64,000 nucleotides of DNA from Celeribacter ethanolicus (GTDB taxonomy: Bacteria > Pseudomonadota > Alphaproteobacteria > Rhodobacterales > Rhodobacteraceae). The stretch is from NCBI RefSeq assembly GCF_001550095.1, contig NZ_LRUC01000006.1:62001-126000 (forward strand), read 5' to 3'. This document shows, piece after piece, positions 52,073-61,773 of this stretch. Every line of letters starts with the position of its first letter. Within the stretch, counting starts at the first letter, position 1. The position numbers and the translations under genes are program-made. The notes under the pieces are model-generated. The model had not been told where the DNA came from. It searched no databases and saw nothing but the letters and a program-made list of their open reading frames with translations.

Positions 52073-53464
52073 ATGACCGATAAGAAATCCAACGCGATGT
52101 GGGGCGGGCGCTTCGCTGCCGGACCCGACGCCATCATGGAAGCCATCAACGCCTCCATTGATTTCGACAAGCGGCTGGCATCCCAGGACATCGCAGGCTC
52201 ACGTGCTCATGCTTCGATGCTTGCGAAACAGGGCATCCTTACGGATACCGATGCGGAAGCCATTCGGGAAGGCCTGCTCACGGTTTTGTCAGAGATCGAG
52301 CGCGGCGAGTTCGTGTTTTCGACCGCTCTCGAAGACATTCACATGAATGTCGAGTCGCGTCTCAAGGACATTATCGGCGAGGCCGCGGGCCGTCTGCACA
52401 CCGCACGTTCGCGCAACGATCAGGTGGCGACCGATTTCAAACTCTGGACGCGTGATCAATATGATGCCGCCATTTCGGGTCTCGACGCGCTCATTCGCGC
52501 GCTGATCGTACAGGCGGAAAAAGGTGCGGATTGGGTGATGCCGGGTTTCACCCACCTGCAAACCGCGCAACCCGTGACCTGGGGCCATCACATGATGGCC
52601 TATGTCGAGATGTTCGGCCGCGATATGTCCCGTTTCAAGGATGCCCGCGTGCGGATGAATGAAAGCCCGCTGGGCTCCGCCGCATTGGCGGGCACCGGCT
52701 TCCCGATCGACCGGCACATGACGGCGGAGGCGCTGGGCTTTGATCGTCCGACGGCGAACTCTCTCGATGCCGTGGCGGATCGCGATTTCGCGCTGGAATT
52801 CCTGTCCTGCGCCTCGATCTGCGCCATGCACCTGTCGCGCTTTGCCGAAGAGCTGGTGATCTGGTCCTCCGCGCAATTCCGCTTCGTGGCTCTGTCGGAC
52901 CGGTTTTCCACCGGCTCCTCGATCATGCCGCAAAAGAAAAACCCCGACGCCGCCGAGCTGATCCGCGCCAAGATCGGGCGCATCTTCGGGGCGAACGTGG
53001 CGCTCATGACGGTGATGAAAGGTCTTCCGCTCGCCTATTCCAAGGACATGCAGGAAGACAAGGAGCAGGTCTTTGACGCCGCCGACAACCTGATGCTGGC
53101 GCTGGCCGCGATGACCGGGATGGTGTCGGACATGACCGCCAATGTCGACAATCTGCGCGCCGCCGCCGCTTCAGGCTTTTCGACCGCAACCGATCTCGCC
53201 GACTGGCTGGTGCGCGAGGCGGGGCTGCCGTTCCGGGATGCCCACCATGTCACTGGTGCGCTGGTCGCCATGGCCGAGAAAAAGGGCGTCGATCTGCCGG
53301 ATCTGAGCCTTGAAGAGATGAAATCCGTTCACGAAGCGATCACCGAAAGCGTCTATGACGTCTTGACGGTTGAAAACTCGGTCGCTTCGCGCACAAGCTA
53401 CGGGGGAACCGCACCCGCGCAGGTGCGTGCGCAGATTACCCGTTGGAAAGAGGTGCTCGGATGA
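52073..53464 (+). CDS. argH: argininosuccinate lyase
   Basis: 463-residue lyase releasing arginine and fumarate. Family motifs: [15 protein letters not shown] near the start, the active-site [16 protein letters not shown], and [19 protein letters not shown] 52073 gives the usual N-terminus; frame open upstream to 52034. Stop overlaps the lipoprotein start (ATGA). argH-lipoprotein-lysA is a common order in the group, as I remember. Confidence 0.97.
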   Translation: MTDKKSNAMWGGRFAAGPDAIMEAINASIDFDKRLASQDIAGSRAHASMLAKQGILTDTDAEAIREGLLTVLSEIERGEFVFSTALEDIHMNVESRLKDIIGEAAGRLHTARSRNDQVATDFKLWTRDQYDAAISGLDALIRALIVQAEKGADWVMPGFTHLQTAQPVTWGHHMMAYVEMFGRDMSRFKDARVRMNESPLGSAALAGTGFPIDRHMTAEALGFDRPTANSLDAVADRDFALEFLSCASICAMHLSRFAEELVIWSSAQFRFVALSDRFSTGSSIMPQKKNPDAAELIRAKIGRIFGANVALMTVMKGLPLAYSKDMQEDKEQVFDAADNLMLALAAMTGMVSDMTANVDNLRAAAASGFSTATDLADWLVREAGLPFRDAHHVTGALVAMAEKKGVDLPDLSLEEMKSVHEAITESVYDVLTVENSVASRTSYGGTAPAQVRAQITRWKEVLG

Positions 53465-53628
53465 AACGTGTTGTTATGGCTTTGGTTCTGTTGGCCGGGC
53501 TGACCGCCTGTGGCGTGAATGGTGAGCCGGTGGCACCGGAGGTGGGGGTGTCAACCACCGTGGGGGTGAACTCTCATGCCGGGGCCTATACCGACACGGC
53601 GATCAACATCCATTTCCCGGCGAACTGA
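53461..53628 (+). CDS. small lipoprotein between argH and lysA
   Basis: 55 residues with a lipobox LTAC, lipid Cys at 17, and a short mature part ending INIHFPAN. Coupled to argH by a 4-bp overlap. Such 'LptM/LPLAT-like' small lipoproteins before lysA are common in proteobacteria; in E. coli-type bacteria LptM assists LptD, but I cannot say if this one is homologous. Confidence 0.82.
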   Translation: MKRVVMALVLLAGLTACGVNGEPVAPEVGVSTTVGVNSHAGAYTDTAINIHFPAN

Positions 53629-53679
53629 TTTTCGAGACCTGATCCGGGGCGCGCCTGCCCCTGAAAGTGAAAGACCCAG

Positions 53680-54945
53680 ATGGACCATTTCCTCTACAAA
53701 GACGGCGTGCTCCATGCCGAAGACGTGGCCGTGAGCGATATTGCGGCCCAGGTCGGTACGCCGTTCTACGTCTATTCCACCGCGACGCTGACCCGGCATT
53801 TCAAACTGTTCGATGACGCACTGTCCGGCATGGACCATCTCGTCTGTTTCGCGATGAAATCGAATTCTAACCTCGCGGTGCTCAAGCTCATGTGCGAGCT
53901 GGGCTCCGGGGTCGATGTGGTGTCCATCGGCGAATATCTCAAGGCGAAGGCGGCGGGATTTCCGGGCGAACGCATCGTGTTTTCGGGGGTCGGCAAGACG
54001 CGCGAGGAAATGCGCATCGCCCTCGAAGGCGGCATTCGCCAGTTCAACGTCGAGAGCGAGCCGGAGCTTGCGGCGCTCAACGAGGTGGCGACCTCTCTCG
54101 GGATGAAGGCGCCCATCGCGCTGCGGGTGAACCCGGATGTGGATGCCAAGACCCATGCGAAAATCGCCACCGGCAAATCCGAGAACAAGTTCGGTATTCC
54201 GATCGCCACCTGTCGCGACGTGTACAAGCGTGCGGGTGAAATGCCGGGCATCGACGTGATCGGTATCGACGTGCATATCGGGTCGCAACTGACCCAGCTC
54301 GAGCCGTTCGAGTTGGCCTTCACCAAGGTCGCCGAACTGACCGAAGCGCTGCGGGCCGATGGTCATGACATCCGCCGTCTCGATCTGGGGGGCGGGCTCG
54401 GCATTCCTTACGAGCGTTCGAACTCCGCGCCGCCGCTGCCGGTAGAGTATACCGACGTGATCCGGCGCACCGTCGGGCATCTCGGCTGCGAGATCGAGAT
54501 CGAGCCGGGGCGACTGATCTCCGGCAATGCCGGAATTCTCGTGTCCTCCGTGATTTATCTCAAACATGGCGAGGGCCGCGATTTCCTGATCGTCGATGCG
54601 GCGATGAACGACCTTGTGCGTCCCTCGATGTATGACGCCTATCACGACATCATCCCGGTGACGGAGCCCGAGGCCGGAGAGGATCAGACCCCGATGGACA
54701 TCGTCGGTCCGGTCTGTGAAACCGGCGACACCTTTGCCAAGGCGCGCAACATGCCCGGTCTTGGCGAGGGCGATTTGGTCGCCTTCCGTTCGGCGGGAGC
54801 TTATGGCGCGGTGATGGCCTCGGAGTATAATTCCCGGCCGCTTATCCCCGAGGTTCTGGTGAAGGGCGATCAATTCGCTGTCATTCGCAAGCGTCCGAGC
54901 TTTGACGAGATGATAAACCGCGATACCATCCCTGCGTGGCTCTGA
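53680..54945 (+). CDS. lysA: diaminopimelate decarboxylase
   Basis: 421-residue PLP enzyme making lysine from meso-diaminopimelate. The PLP lysine is in VCFAMKSNSNLAVLKL (about residue 60), the glycine loop is RLDLGGGLGIPY, and the active-site Cys is in GPVCETGDTFAK. Standard length. Its end overlaps a possible GTG start of the next gene. Confidence 0.97.
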   Translation: MDHFLYKDGVLHAEDVAVSDIAAQVGTPFYVYSTATLTRHFKLFDDALSGMDHLVCFAMKSNSNLAVLKLMCELGSGVDVVSIGEYLKAKAAGFPGERIVFSGVGKTREEMRIALEGGIRQFNVESEPELAALNEVATSLGMKAPIALRVNPDVDAKTHAKIATGKSENKFGIPIATCRDVYKRAGEMPGIDVIGIDVHIGSQLTQLEPFELAFTKVAELTEALRADGHDIRRLDLGGGLGIPYERSNSAPPLPVEYTDVIRRTVGHLGCEIEIEPGRLISGNAGILVSSVIYLKHGEGRDFLIVDAAMNDLVRPSMYDAYHDIIPVTEPEAGEDQTPMDIVGPVCETGDTFAKARNMPGLGEGDLVAFRSAGAYGAVMASEYNSRPLIPEVLVKGDQFAVIRKRPSFDEMINRDTIPAWL

Positions 54946-54989
54946 GCGCGGATCATCCCGATGCGCGCCCGAAGCCCCGGGCGAGACGT

Positions 54990-57539
54990 ATGGAATTTGA
55001 CCGACAGCTCCGAGACAGCCTTGGCCAGAGCCTTGCCCGACGGGTGAGGCACGCCTTGCGTGTGACACAGGCCGGGCTGTTGTACGAACGCTTGGGTACG
55101 GCCTTCTGGCCGCTGTTTTCGCTGCTCGTCTTTGTGGTCGGTCTGGCGCTTCTTGGGGTGCAGGAGGCCTTGCCGCCTTCTGGGCTTTGGGTCGCCGGAG
55201 GGCTGGTCGCCGTTCTGGCGCTTCTGTCCGTGATCTATGCGATACGCCATCTGCGCCTGCCCTATGCGGCGGAGGCCATGGCGCGGGTCGATGCGGACCT
55301 GCCGGGACGGCCCTTGCAGGCGCTGTCCGACACGCCGTTGATCGGGGCAGGAAACGACGCCTCCGAAGCGCTCTGGGCTGCGCATCGCAAGCGTATGGCG
55401 GAACGTCTGCGCGGCGTGCATGCCATCGCGCCGATGCTGCGGTTGTCCTCCGCCGATCCGTTCGCGCTGCGCCTCATTGCCCTGACGACTTTGGGGATGG
55501 GACTTGTGTTCGGATCGTTTGAAAAGGCCGGAAGCCTGCGCGATCTCGGGGGGAGCGGGCAGGAGATCGCCGTCGGTCCAACCTGGGAAGGCTGGGTGCG
55601 CCCGCCCGCCTATGCCGGCAAGCCGACGCTCTATCTCGGCGATCTCGATCCGGAATTCGAAGTACCGAAGGGCTCGGGCGTAACCCTGCGGTTTTACGGT
55701 GCGGATGGCACGCTGACGCTGCGTGAGACCGTCTCCGGCGATGACGACATGACCTTGCACGATTTCATCATCCGTCAGGCGGGCGAGATCGAGATCGACG
55801 GACCCACCGGTCGGCTCTGGGATGTGGCGCTGCAACCGGATCAGCCTCCCGTGGCCGAGCTTGTGGGCGAGATGACCCGCGCACCGTCGGGCGAGGCACG
55901 GCAGGAATTTCGGCTGAGCGACGATTTCGGTGTGGCGCGGGCCGAGTTGACGATCACCCGAGATCCGGAGGCCGTGGAAAAACGCTATGGCTTTGCCCTG
56001 CCGCCCGAGCCGCGCGAGGCGATCACTCTGCCGGTGATGTTGCCGCAAACCGGCGACCGTACCGAGATCGAGGGGCTGATTGCCGAAAATCTGGCTGAGC
56101 ATCCTTTCGCGGGGCTGCCCGTGCGTTTGAGCCTCACGGCCTGGGATGCGGCCGGGCAGGAAAGCGCCGCCACGCTGGGGGAAAGTATCCTGCCGACGCG
56201 GCGGTTCTTCGATCCTCTGGCGGCGGCTATCGTGGACCAGCGCCGGGAGCTTTTGTGGAACCGCGACAACGCCGCGCGCACGGCGCAGGTGCTGCGCGCG
56301 GTGTCGGTGAACCCGACCGAGATGTTCGACGAGATGACGACTTATTTCCGTCTTCGCGAAACCATCGGCCAGATTGAGGGACGCGCGGGGCGCCTGACGG
56401 ATGAGCAGCTCGACAGTATCGCGGCGAACCTCTGGGAGATCGCGCTGGAACTCGAAGACGGTCAGCTCAAGGAAGCGCTTGCCCGCCTGCACCGGGCGCA
56501 GGAGCGCCTGTCGCAGGCGATGCGCGACGGTGCGACGCCGGAAGAGATCGAACAGTTGATGCAGGAGCTGCGCGAGGCCACCCGCGATTACATGCAGCAA
56601 CTGGCGGAACAGCAGGGCGATGAAAACGACGGCACCGACATGCCGGATCAGGGCCAGCAAGATGGGCAGGAGATCACCCAGGATCAGTTGCAGCAACTGA
56701 TGGACCGCATTCAGGAGCTGATGGAGCAAGGCCGCATGGCCGAAGCGCAGCAGCTTATGGATATGCTGGCCGAAATGCTCGAGAACATGCGTGTCACCAA
56801 GGGCGAGGGCCAGGGCGGGCAGGGCCAGCAAGGCATGCAGGGCCTTCAGGACATGCTGCGCGATCAACAGCAGCTCAACGATGACACGTTTTCGGACCTT
56901 CAGGACCGGTTCGGGGAAAACAGCCAACAGGGGCAAACTCAGCGACCCGGACAACAGCCGGGACAGCAAGAAGGGCCATCGGGCGATGCAGAGACAAATC
57001 CGGGAGAGGACGGCACGCGACCCGGCGAGGCGCCGAACGGCCAGTCTCTTTCCGAACGTCAGCAGGCCCTTCGCGATCAGTTGCAACGTCAGCGTGGCAG
57101 TATTCCCGGCGGCCAGGGCGGCGGGGACGACAGTGTCGGCGGCTCGCTCGAACGGGCCGACCGGGCGATGGAAGAGGCCGAAGACGCGCTGCGCGAGGGG
57201 GATCTCAACGGCGCGCTCGGGCGCCAGGCCGAGGCGATGGAAGCACTCCGCGAGGGCATGCGTCGCCTTGGCGAACAACAGGCGCAGAGCCAGCAGAACG
57301 AGGACGGGCAACAGGGCGAGGCCGGTGGCCAGTCCGGCAGTGACGCGGCGCGGCGCGATCCGCTCGGGCGCAAACCTGGCGACGCGGGGCGTTTCGGCAG
57401 CGATGACGAGCTCTATCAGGGCGAAGATGTCTATCGTCGGGCGGAGGAACTTCTGGACGAAATCCGGCGCCGCTCAGGCGAACAACAGCGCCAGGCCGAA
57501 GAACGCGATTACCTGAACCGGCTACTGGATCAGTACTGA
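54990..57539 (+). CDS. TIGR02302/DUF4175 family membrane protein
   Basis: 849 residues. Two membrane segments near the N-terminus (about 38-57 and 66-84) and a third (about 162-180), then a large beta-rich periplasmic region (VGPTWEGWVRPPAYAGKPTL) and a C-terminal half dominated by helical Gln/Glu-rich sequence (QELMEQGRMAEAQQLMDMLA; DNSRD-free repeats such as QQGMQGLQDMLRDQQQ). Fits the alphaproteobacterial TIGR02302 family after lysA; function unknown. A GTG at 54936 overlapping lysA would add 18 residues; ATG 54990 has GGGCGAG ahead. Confidence 0.85.
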   Translation: MEFDRQLRDSLGQSLARRVRHALRVTQAGLLYERLGTAFWPLFSLLVFVVGLALLGVQEALPPSGLWVAGGLVAVLALLSVIYAIRHLRLPYAAEAMARVDADLPGRPLQALSDTPLIGAGNDASEALWAAHRKRMAERLRGVHAIAPMLRLSSADPFALRLIALTTLGMGLVFGSFEKAGSLRDLGGSGQEIAVGPTWEGWVRPPAYAGKPTLYLGDLDPEFEVPKGSGVTLRFYGADGTLTLRETVSGDDDMTLHDFIIRQAGEIEIDGPTGRLWDVALQPDQPPVAELVGEMTRAPSGEARQEFRLSDDFGVARAELTITRDPEAVEKRYGFALPPEPREAITLPVMLPQTGDRTEIEGLIAENLAEHPFAGLPVRLSLTAWDAAGQESAATLGESILPTRRFFDPLAAAIVDQRRELLWNRDNAARTAQVLRAVSVNPTEMFDEMTTYFRLRETIGQIEGRAGRLTDEQLDSIAANLWEIALELEDGQLKEALARLHRAQERLSQAMRDGATPEEIEQLMQELREATRDYMQQLAEQQGDENDGTDMPDQGQQDGQEITQDQLQQLMDRIQELMEQGRMAEAQQLMDMLAEMLENMRVTKGEGQGGQGQQGMQGLQDMLRDQQQLNDDTFSDLQDRFGENSQQGQTQRPGQQPGQQEGPSGDAETNPGEDGTRPGEAPNGQSLSERQQALRDQLQRQRGSIPGGQGGGDDSVGGSLERADRAMEEAEDALREGDLNGALGRQAEAMEALREGMRRLGEQQAQSQQNEDGQQGEAGGQSGSDAARRDPLGRKPGDAGRFGSDDELYQGEDVYRRAEELLDEIRRRSGEQQRQAEERDYLNRLLDQY

Positions 57540-57546
57540 TCGGGTC

Positions 57547-58560
57547 TCAGGCGCTGAGCTGGCTCAACAGGGCGTTGAGCCGCACGCTCGCTGCGGACAA
57601 CAGGCGGTCGAGCCAGGCGCGGAAGCCGTTGGCTGCGGTGACATAGCTTTCCATGACGCCTGCAAGTGCGGGGACTTTTTCCGCAATCACCGGAGCCAGA
57701 ACGTAAAGCGCCACGAGCATGATGGCCGCAAGCACCAGAACGAGGAACACGGAGCGGAAGCCAGAGCGTTCCGCACGGGCGCGGCGGGTGTCCTCGTCGG
57801 GCACCGTGCCGTCCTCATTGCGCTCGGAGGCCGCGCTGAGCGTCGAGTTGATTTCCTCGATGTCCGGCAAGAGATCGCGCCGCTTGCCGGTGGCCGCTGC
57901 GACGCTTCCCGCGACGATGCCGCTGTCGGCGGGGTCGAGGCCCCGAAGCCGCGCCATGCGGTCGCGCAGGCTTTTCTTGGCACTGTCCTGTGCCGGTTCT
58001 TCGAGCCCGAGATCGGGCTGGGTTTCAAGCGTTTCCCCCTGCGACTGGCGCATGGCCTGATCGAACTCGACCTCGGCGCGCAGGATGTCACGCACGCTGT
58101 CCTTGAGCGCAGAACTTTGTGCGGCGGGGCGAACAGAGGAGGTCTTAGCTGTCTCGTCTCTAGGTTCCGCGACTGTGTCTTCGGCTTCGAAAACGGGGGG
58201 GATCTCAGTGGGTTCGGGCGTCGGTTCTTCGATCGGCTCCGGAATGTGCAAATCTTCTTCGGGCTCGGCGACGACCGCGACGGTTTCGCTGTCCTCGACT
58301 GAGACGGAGGGTTCGAACTCCGGCGTCTCCTCGAATTCAGGGACGGTGTGCGCGGTCTCTTCCGGCGCGACATGACCCGGCACCGGGTCTTCGTGCGGAA
58401 TCTCATATCCAAGCTCTTCGGCGAGGTCCTGATCGAGATGCGCGGGGCGCTGGAACCAGGTGTGACCGCAATTCGAGCACTGAACATCCCGACCCGCGTC
58501 GGGAATGACACGAGCATCGACCTCGTATTGAGCGCCACAATTGGGACAGATCAGCCGCAT
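57547..58560 (-). CDS. MJ0042-type zinc-ribbon membrane protein
   Basis: 337 residues. The N-terminal zinc ribbon LICPNCGAQYEVDARVIPDA ... VQCSNCGHTWFQ (residues 3-37) is the MJ0042 finger. An acidic, low-complexity linker (Glu/Pro rich, about 60-150) follows, then a basic helical stretch (KKSLRDRMARLRGLDP) and a single membrane helix (VFLVLVLAAIMLVALYVLAP) near residue 285. Convergent with the TIGR02302 gene, divergent from ftsE. GGGGA precedes ATG 58560. Confidence 0.85.
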   Translation of the reverse strand: MRLICPNCGAQYEVDARVIPDAGRDVQCSNCGHTWFQRPAHLDQDLAEELGYEIPHEDPVPGHVAPEETAHTVPEFEETPEFEPSVSVEDSETVAVVAEPEEDLHIPEPIEEPTPEPTEIPPVFEAEDTVAEPRDETAKTSSVRPAAQSSALKDSVRDILRAEVEFDQAMRQSQGETLETQPDLGLEEPAQDSAKKSLRDRMARLRGLDPADSGIVAGSVAAATGKRRDLLPDIEEINSTLSAASERNEDGTVPDEDTRRARAERSGFRSVFLVLVLAAIMLVALYVLAPVIAEKVPALAGVMESYVTAANGFRAWLDRLLSAASVRLNALLSQLSA

Positions 58561-58582
58561 GTTTTCCCCTGCCACCGAGAGA

Positions 58583-58633
58583 TTGTGCGCATGCTTGTGC
58601 GCGATTTTCCGTAATTCTTAACGCACATGTGCG
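58583..58633. promoter_or_regulatory. GTGCGC repeat cluster between the zinc-ribbon gene and ftsE
   Basis: TTGTGCGC occurs twice as a 12-bp-spaced direct repeat (58583-58590, 58595-58602), and CGCACATGTGCG (58622-58633) is a perfect 12-bp palindrome with the same GTGCG core. All three lie within 75 bp upstream of the zinc-ribbon gene start, in the 165-bp divergent gap. Likely operators of one regulator; none known to me. Confidence 0.5.
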
Positions 58634-58725
58634 AATTGTCCATGTTTTTGCGACAGTTGGATTGAAAGCTTTTGACCGGTGAGGCAAAACTGTCGCGAAT
58701 ACATAGAGGTTCGCAGAGGTGCCGT

Positions 58726-59397
58726 GTGATCGAGTTTCATGATGCTGGCTACGGCTACGGGGGGCGTGAGCTTCTGACAGAGATGTCCCTGACGCTGGCT
58801 CCGGGGTCGTTTCATTTCCTGACCGGGCCTTCGGGCACGGGCAAGACGACCTTTCTCAAGCTGTGTTATCGCGAACTGCAGGCGACCGCCGGGCGGGTCT
58901 CGATTTTTGACGAGGACACCCGGGGCATGGAGCGCGACGACGTGGCGCAACTTCGCCGCCGGATCGGGGTGGTGCATCAGGACTGCCAGTTCCTAGATCA
59001 CCTGAGTGTTGCCGAGAATGTCGCCCTGCCGCTGACAGTGTCGGGTCAGCCGCGTGACGACGGCGATCTCTCCGATCTGCTGTCCTGGGTCGGCCTGTCG
59101 GAACAGATCAACGCCCGCCCGCCGGAGCTGTCCGGGGGGGAGCGTCAGCGTGCGGCTCTTGCCCGCGCGGTGATCATGTCGCCCGATGTGATCCTCGCGG
59201 ATGAGCCCACCGGCAACGTCGATTGGGAGATGTCGCTGCGGCTCTTGCAACTGCTCATCGAACTGAACCGGATGGGGAAGACCGTGGTGATCGCGACCCA
59301 CGACCTGCATCTGATCCGTCAGGCCAAATCCCAGGTCGCGGCCCGGGTGTTGCGCATTTCCAACCGGCGCATCCAGCAATCGGGGGCAGATCTGTGA
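58726..59397 (+). CDS. ftsE: cell division ATP-binding protein FtsE
   Basis: 223-residue ATPase of the FtsEX complex, which activates cell-wall hydrolases at the division site. Walker A TGPSGTGKTT, signature ELSGGERQRAALARA, Walker B VILADEPTGNVD. I start at GTG 58726 (reads MIEFHDAGYGYGG), the usual FtsE start, with GAGG ahead; a longer frame begins at 58672. Overlaps ftsX by 4 bp. Confidence 0.93.
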   Translation: MIEFHDAGYGYGGRELLTEMSLTLAPGSFHFLTGPSGTGKTTFLKLCYRELQATAGRVSIFDEDTRGMERDDVAQLRRRIGVVHQDCQFLDHLSVAENVALPLTVSGQPRDDGDLSDLLSWVGLSEQINARPPELSGGERQRAALARAVIMSPDVILADEPTGNVDWEMSLRLLQLLIELNRMGKTVVIATHDLHLIRQAKSQVAARVLRISNRRIQQSGADL

Positions 59398-60293
59398 AAA
59401 CCATTCTTCTGCCCTTTCTGAATTTCAGCGAAAGCACTTCTGGGCGCGTGGTGCCGCCGTCGGGTTTCACGGCGCAGCTCACCGTGATCACCTCTGCCGC
59501 CATGGCGTTCCTCGCCGTCTTCGCGCTGGCGCTTTCCATGGCGACCGGGCGTCTGGCGGAGCGTTGGGGCAATGAGCTGGCGCGCGGCTCCACCGTGCGC
59601 ATCTCCGCCCCCGCCGAGCAGGTCGACGCGCAGGTCGCAGCAGCTCTCAAGGTTTTGGAAACCACGCCGGGGGTCGCGGCGGCGCGATTGTTGTCGGAAG
59701 AGGAGGAGACTCTCCTTCTCGAGCCATGGTTCGGTCCCGATTTGCCACTCGACACGTTGCCCTTGCCCGCCCTGATTGATGTGCAGGAAACCTCCGACGG
59801 CTTTGATGCCGAAGGTTTGCGCCTGCGTCTTGCGGGCGAAGCGCCCGGCGCGGTGCTCGACGATCACAGCCGTTGGCGCAAACCCCTGCTGCGCGCCGCC
59901 GAACGTCTGCGGTTTCTGGGCGTGCTGTCTCTGATCCTGATTGCGGGGGTCACCGGCGGGATGATCACGCTTGCGGCCAATGCGGCCCTTGCCGCCAACG
60001 GCCAGGTGATCCGCACGCTGCGGCTTGTCGGTGCCACCGACCGTTTCATCGCCGGCGCTTTCGTGCGACGTTTTACCCTGCGGGGGCTGAGCGGGGCGCT
60101 CATCGGAACCTTCCTCGGTATGATCGCGGTCGCTCTTCTTCCGAGCGCGGATGAGGCGGGGAGTTTCCTCACCGGTCTGGGCTTTGTCGGTGCGCAATGG
60201 CTCTGGCCTCTGGCAATCCCGGTCCTGGCGGCGCTCGTGGCCTTCGCGGCCACCCGTGTCGCGGCCAGCCAAACCCTTCGGAGGTTGATGTGA
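59394..60293 (+). CDS. ftsX: cell division protein FtsX
   Basis: 299-residue membrane partner of FtsE with one N-terminal segment (about 28-48), a periplasmic domain (residues 50-165) and three C-terminal segments. LRLVGATDRFIAGAFVRRF after the second segment matches the FtsX/MacB loop. GTG start inside ftsE stop (GTGA). The stop overlaps the plsC ATG by one base. Confidence 0.9.
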   Translation: MKTILLPFLNFSESTSGRVVPPSGFTAQLTVITSAAMAFLAVFALALSMATGRLAERWGNELARGSTVRISAPAEQVDAQVAAALKVLETTPGVAAARLLSEEEETLLLEPWFGPDLPLDTLPLPALIDVQETSDGFDAEGLRLRLAGEAPGAVLDDHSRWRKPLLRAAERLRFLGVLSLILIAGVTGGMITLAANAALAANGQVIRTLRLVGATDRFIAGAFVRRFTLRGLSGALIGTFLGMIAVALLPSADEAGSFLTGLGFVGAQWLWPLAIPVLAALVAFAATRVAASQTLRRLM

Positions 60294-61033
60294 TGCCCTA
60301 TCCGATCCAGTGGCTCCTCTCGCTGATCTTCGTGATCCAGATGTATCTGGCCATGGCGATCCTTGCGGTTTTCTTCACGCCCCTGGCGATGATCAAACGC
60401 GAATATGCCTATCTGGCCTGCTGGACCTATTGCCATTGGGTGCGTTTCTCGGCGCACTGGCTTGTGGGGCTCAAATCCGAAATCCGGGGCGAGGTGCCCA
60501 ATGATGAGGTGCTGATCGGGGCCAAACACCAGAGTTTTTTCGACATCATCCTGATCGTCTCTGCCGTTCCGCGACCGAAATTCATCATGAAGAAGCAGCT
60601 CGTCTGGGCCCCCATTGTCGGCTATTACGCCAAACGCATCGGCTGCGTGGCGGTGGATCGCGGCAAGCGGGGGCAGGCAATCAAGAAGATGATCGCGGAT
60701 GTCAAATCCGGTGCCGCCCTGCCGGGGCAGTTGATCATCTTCCCGCAAGGCACCCGTGTCGCCGCCGGTGCCCATCTGCCCTACAAGATCGGCACCGGTG
60801 TGCTTTATGAGCAGACCGGGCAGGACCTCGTGCCCGCCGCCACCAATGTCGGCGTGTTCTGGCCGCGTCACGGCATCTACCGGGCGCGGGGCACGGCAGT
60901 GGTCGAATTCCTGCCGCGCATTCCGGCGGGGCAAGAGATGAAAAAGGTCATGGCCGAGCTGGAGAAGGTGGTCGAAAGTGCCTCGGACCGGCTCATGCTC
61001 GATGCTGGCTTCACACTGCCGGCGAAAGGCTGA
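60293..61033 (+). CDS. plsC: 1-acyl-sn-glycerol-3-phosphate acyltransferase PlsC
   Basis: 246-residue membrane-bound enzyme making phosphatidic acid, the step after PlsY. The catalytic HX4D motif is KHQSFFD (about residue 79) and the second motif reads FPQGTR rather than the usual FPEGTR. N-terminal hydrophobic helix. TGATG overlap with ftsX shows co-translation. Confidence 0.92.
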   Translation: MPYPIQWLLSLIFVIQMYLAMAILAVFFTPLAMIKREYAYLACWTYCHWVRFSAHWLVGLKSEIRGEVPNDEVLIGAKHQSFFDIILIVSAVPRPKFIMKKQLVWAPIVGYYAKRIGCVAVDRGKRGQAIKKMIADVKSGAALPGQLIIFPQGTRVAAGAHLPYKIGTGVLYEQTGQDLVPAATNVGVFWPRHGIYRARGTAVVEFLPRIPAGQEMKKVMAELEKVVESASDRLMLDAGFTLPAKG

Positions 61034-61045
61034 ACGTCATCTTGT

Positions 61046-61087
61046 CGTGATCTTGTGCGGCTAAGGCGTGATCTTGTGCGGCTAAGG
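61046..61087 (+). repeat. perfect 21-bp tandem duplication
   Basis: Two exact copies (61046-61066 and 61067-61087) of a 21-bp unit beginning CGTGATCTTGTGCG and ending GCTAAGG, between plsC and the next gene. The second copy leads directly into AAGGAGAG, the ribosome site, so it duplicates part of the leader. Confidence 0.9.
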
Positions 61088-61095
61088 AGAGCGAC

Positions 61096-61701
61096 ATGAA
61101 ACATCTGGCCGAGATTTCCGAACTGGAAGCCCTTTACGGCGTACCGGGTCCCGCTGCGACGGAAAAGGTCGCGCGACGCATGACGCCGGAGTTTCGGCCC
61201 TGGCTTGAACGGTGCCGGTTCTGCATCCTCTCCACTGTCGGCCCGGAGGGCACAGACGCCTCGCCGCGCGGCGACAAGGAGCCTGTGCTGCGGGAACTCG
61301 ACCCGGGTACGCTCGCGATGCCCGACTGGATGGGCAACAACCGCATCGACAGTCTGCGCAACATCGTGCGCGATCCGCGTGCGTCCTTGATGCTGTTTGT
61401 TCCTGGCTCGAACAATGTCGTGCGGATGAATGGGCGGGCGTTCGTGACGGCGGACGAAGGGCTACGCCAGTCCTTCGAGGTGGGAGGCAAACATCCCCGC
61501 TCCGTGATCGTCTTCGAGATCGCTGAGATCTACACCCAATGCGCCCGAGCCCTGATGCGCGCCGGGCTTTGGGAGGGGCGCGACGACAGCGAGGGTCTGC
61601 CGAGCGTCGGTCAAATCCTCGAGGCACTCACCGTGGGTCGCGTCGGCGGCAAAGCCTATGACGAGGAATGGCCGGAGCGCGCCGCCAAGAGCATGTGGTA
61701 A
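61096..61701 (+). CDS. pyridoxamine 5'-phosphate oxidase-related protein (MSMEG_1061-like)
   Basis: 201 residues, split-barrel flavin-binding fold. CRFCILSTVGPEGTDASPRG, then PDWMGNNRIDSLRNIVRDPR and VRMNGRAFVT are typical of the PNPOx-like subfamily named after MSMEG_1061. Probably an FMN or F420-using reductase with unknown substrate. AAGGAGAG lies upstream. Last gene of the ftsEX-plsC run. Confidence 0.87.
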   Translation: MKHLAEISELEALYGVPGPAATEKVARRMTPEFRPWLERCRFCILSTVGPEGTDASPRGDKEPVLRELDPGTLAMPDWMGNNRIDSLRNIVRDPRASLMLFVPGSNNVVRMNGRAFVTADEGLRQSFEVGGKHPRSVIVFEIAEIYTQCARALMRAGLWEGRDDSEGLPSVGQILEALTVGRVGGKAYDEEWPERAAKSMW

Positions 61702-61706
61702 CGAAG

Positions 61707-61733
61707 AAGGCCATGCAATCGCACGGCCCCTTT
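61707..61733. terminator. hairpin terminator between PNPOx-like gene and accA
   Basis: AAGGCC-A-TGC / GCA-C-GGCCCCTT stem with one mismatch and a 4-nt loop, between convergent genes, followed by TTTC on + and TTCTTC on -. Moderate strength. Confidence 0.55.
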
Positions 61734-61773
61734 CTCGGTGTTTCCTTTGTGCCCGAAATACTCAGGCCGCCCG

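Noticed and set aside
54870-57311. 813-codon open frame on the - strand with Leu-rich stretches
   Set aside because: Antisense to the TIGR02302 gene; the Leu runs come from Gln/Glu codons read in reverse.
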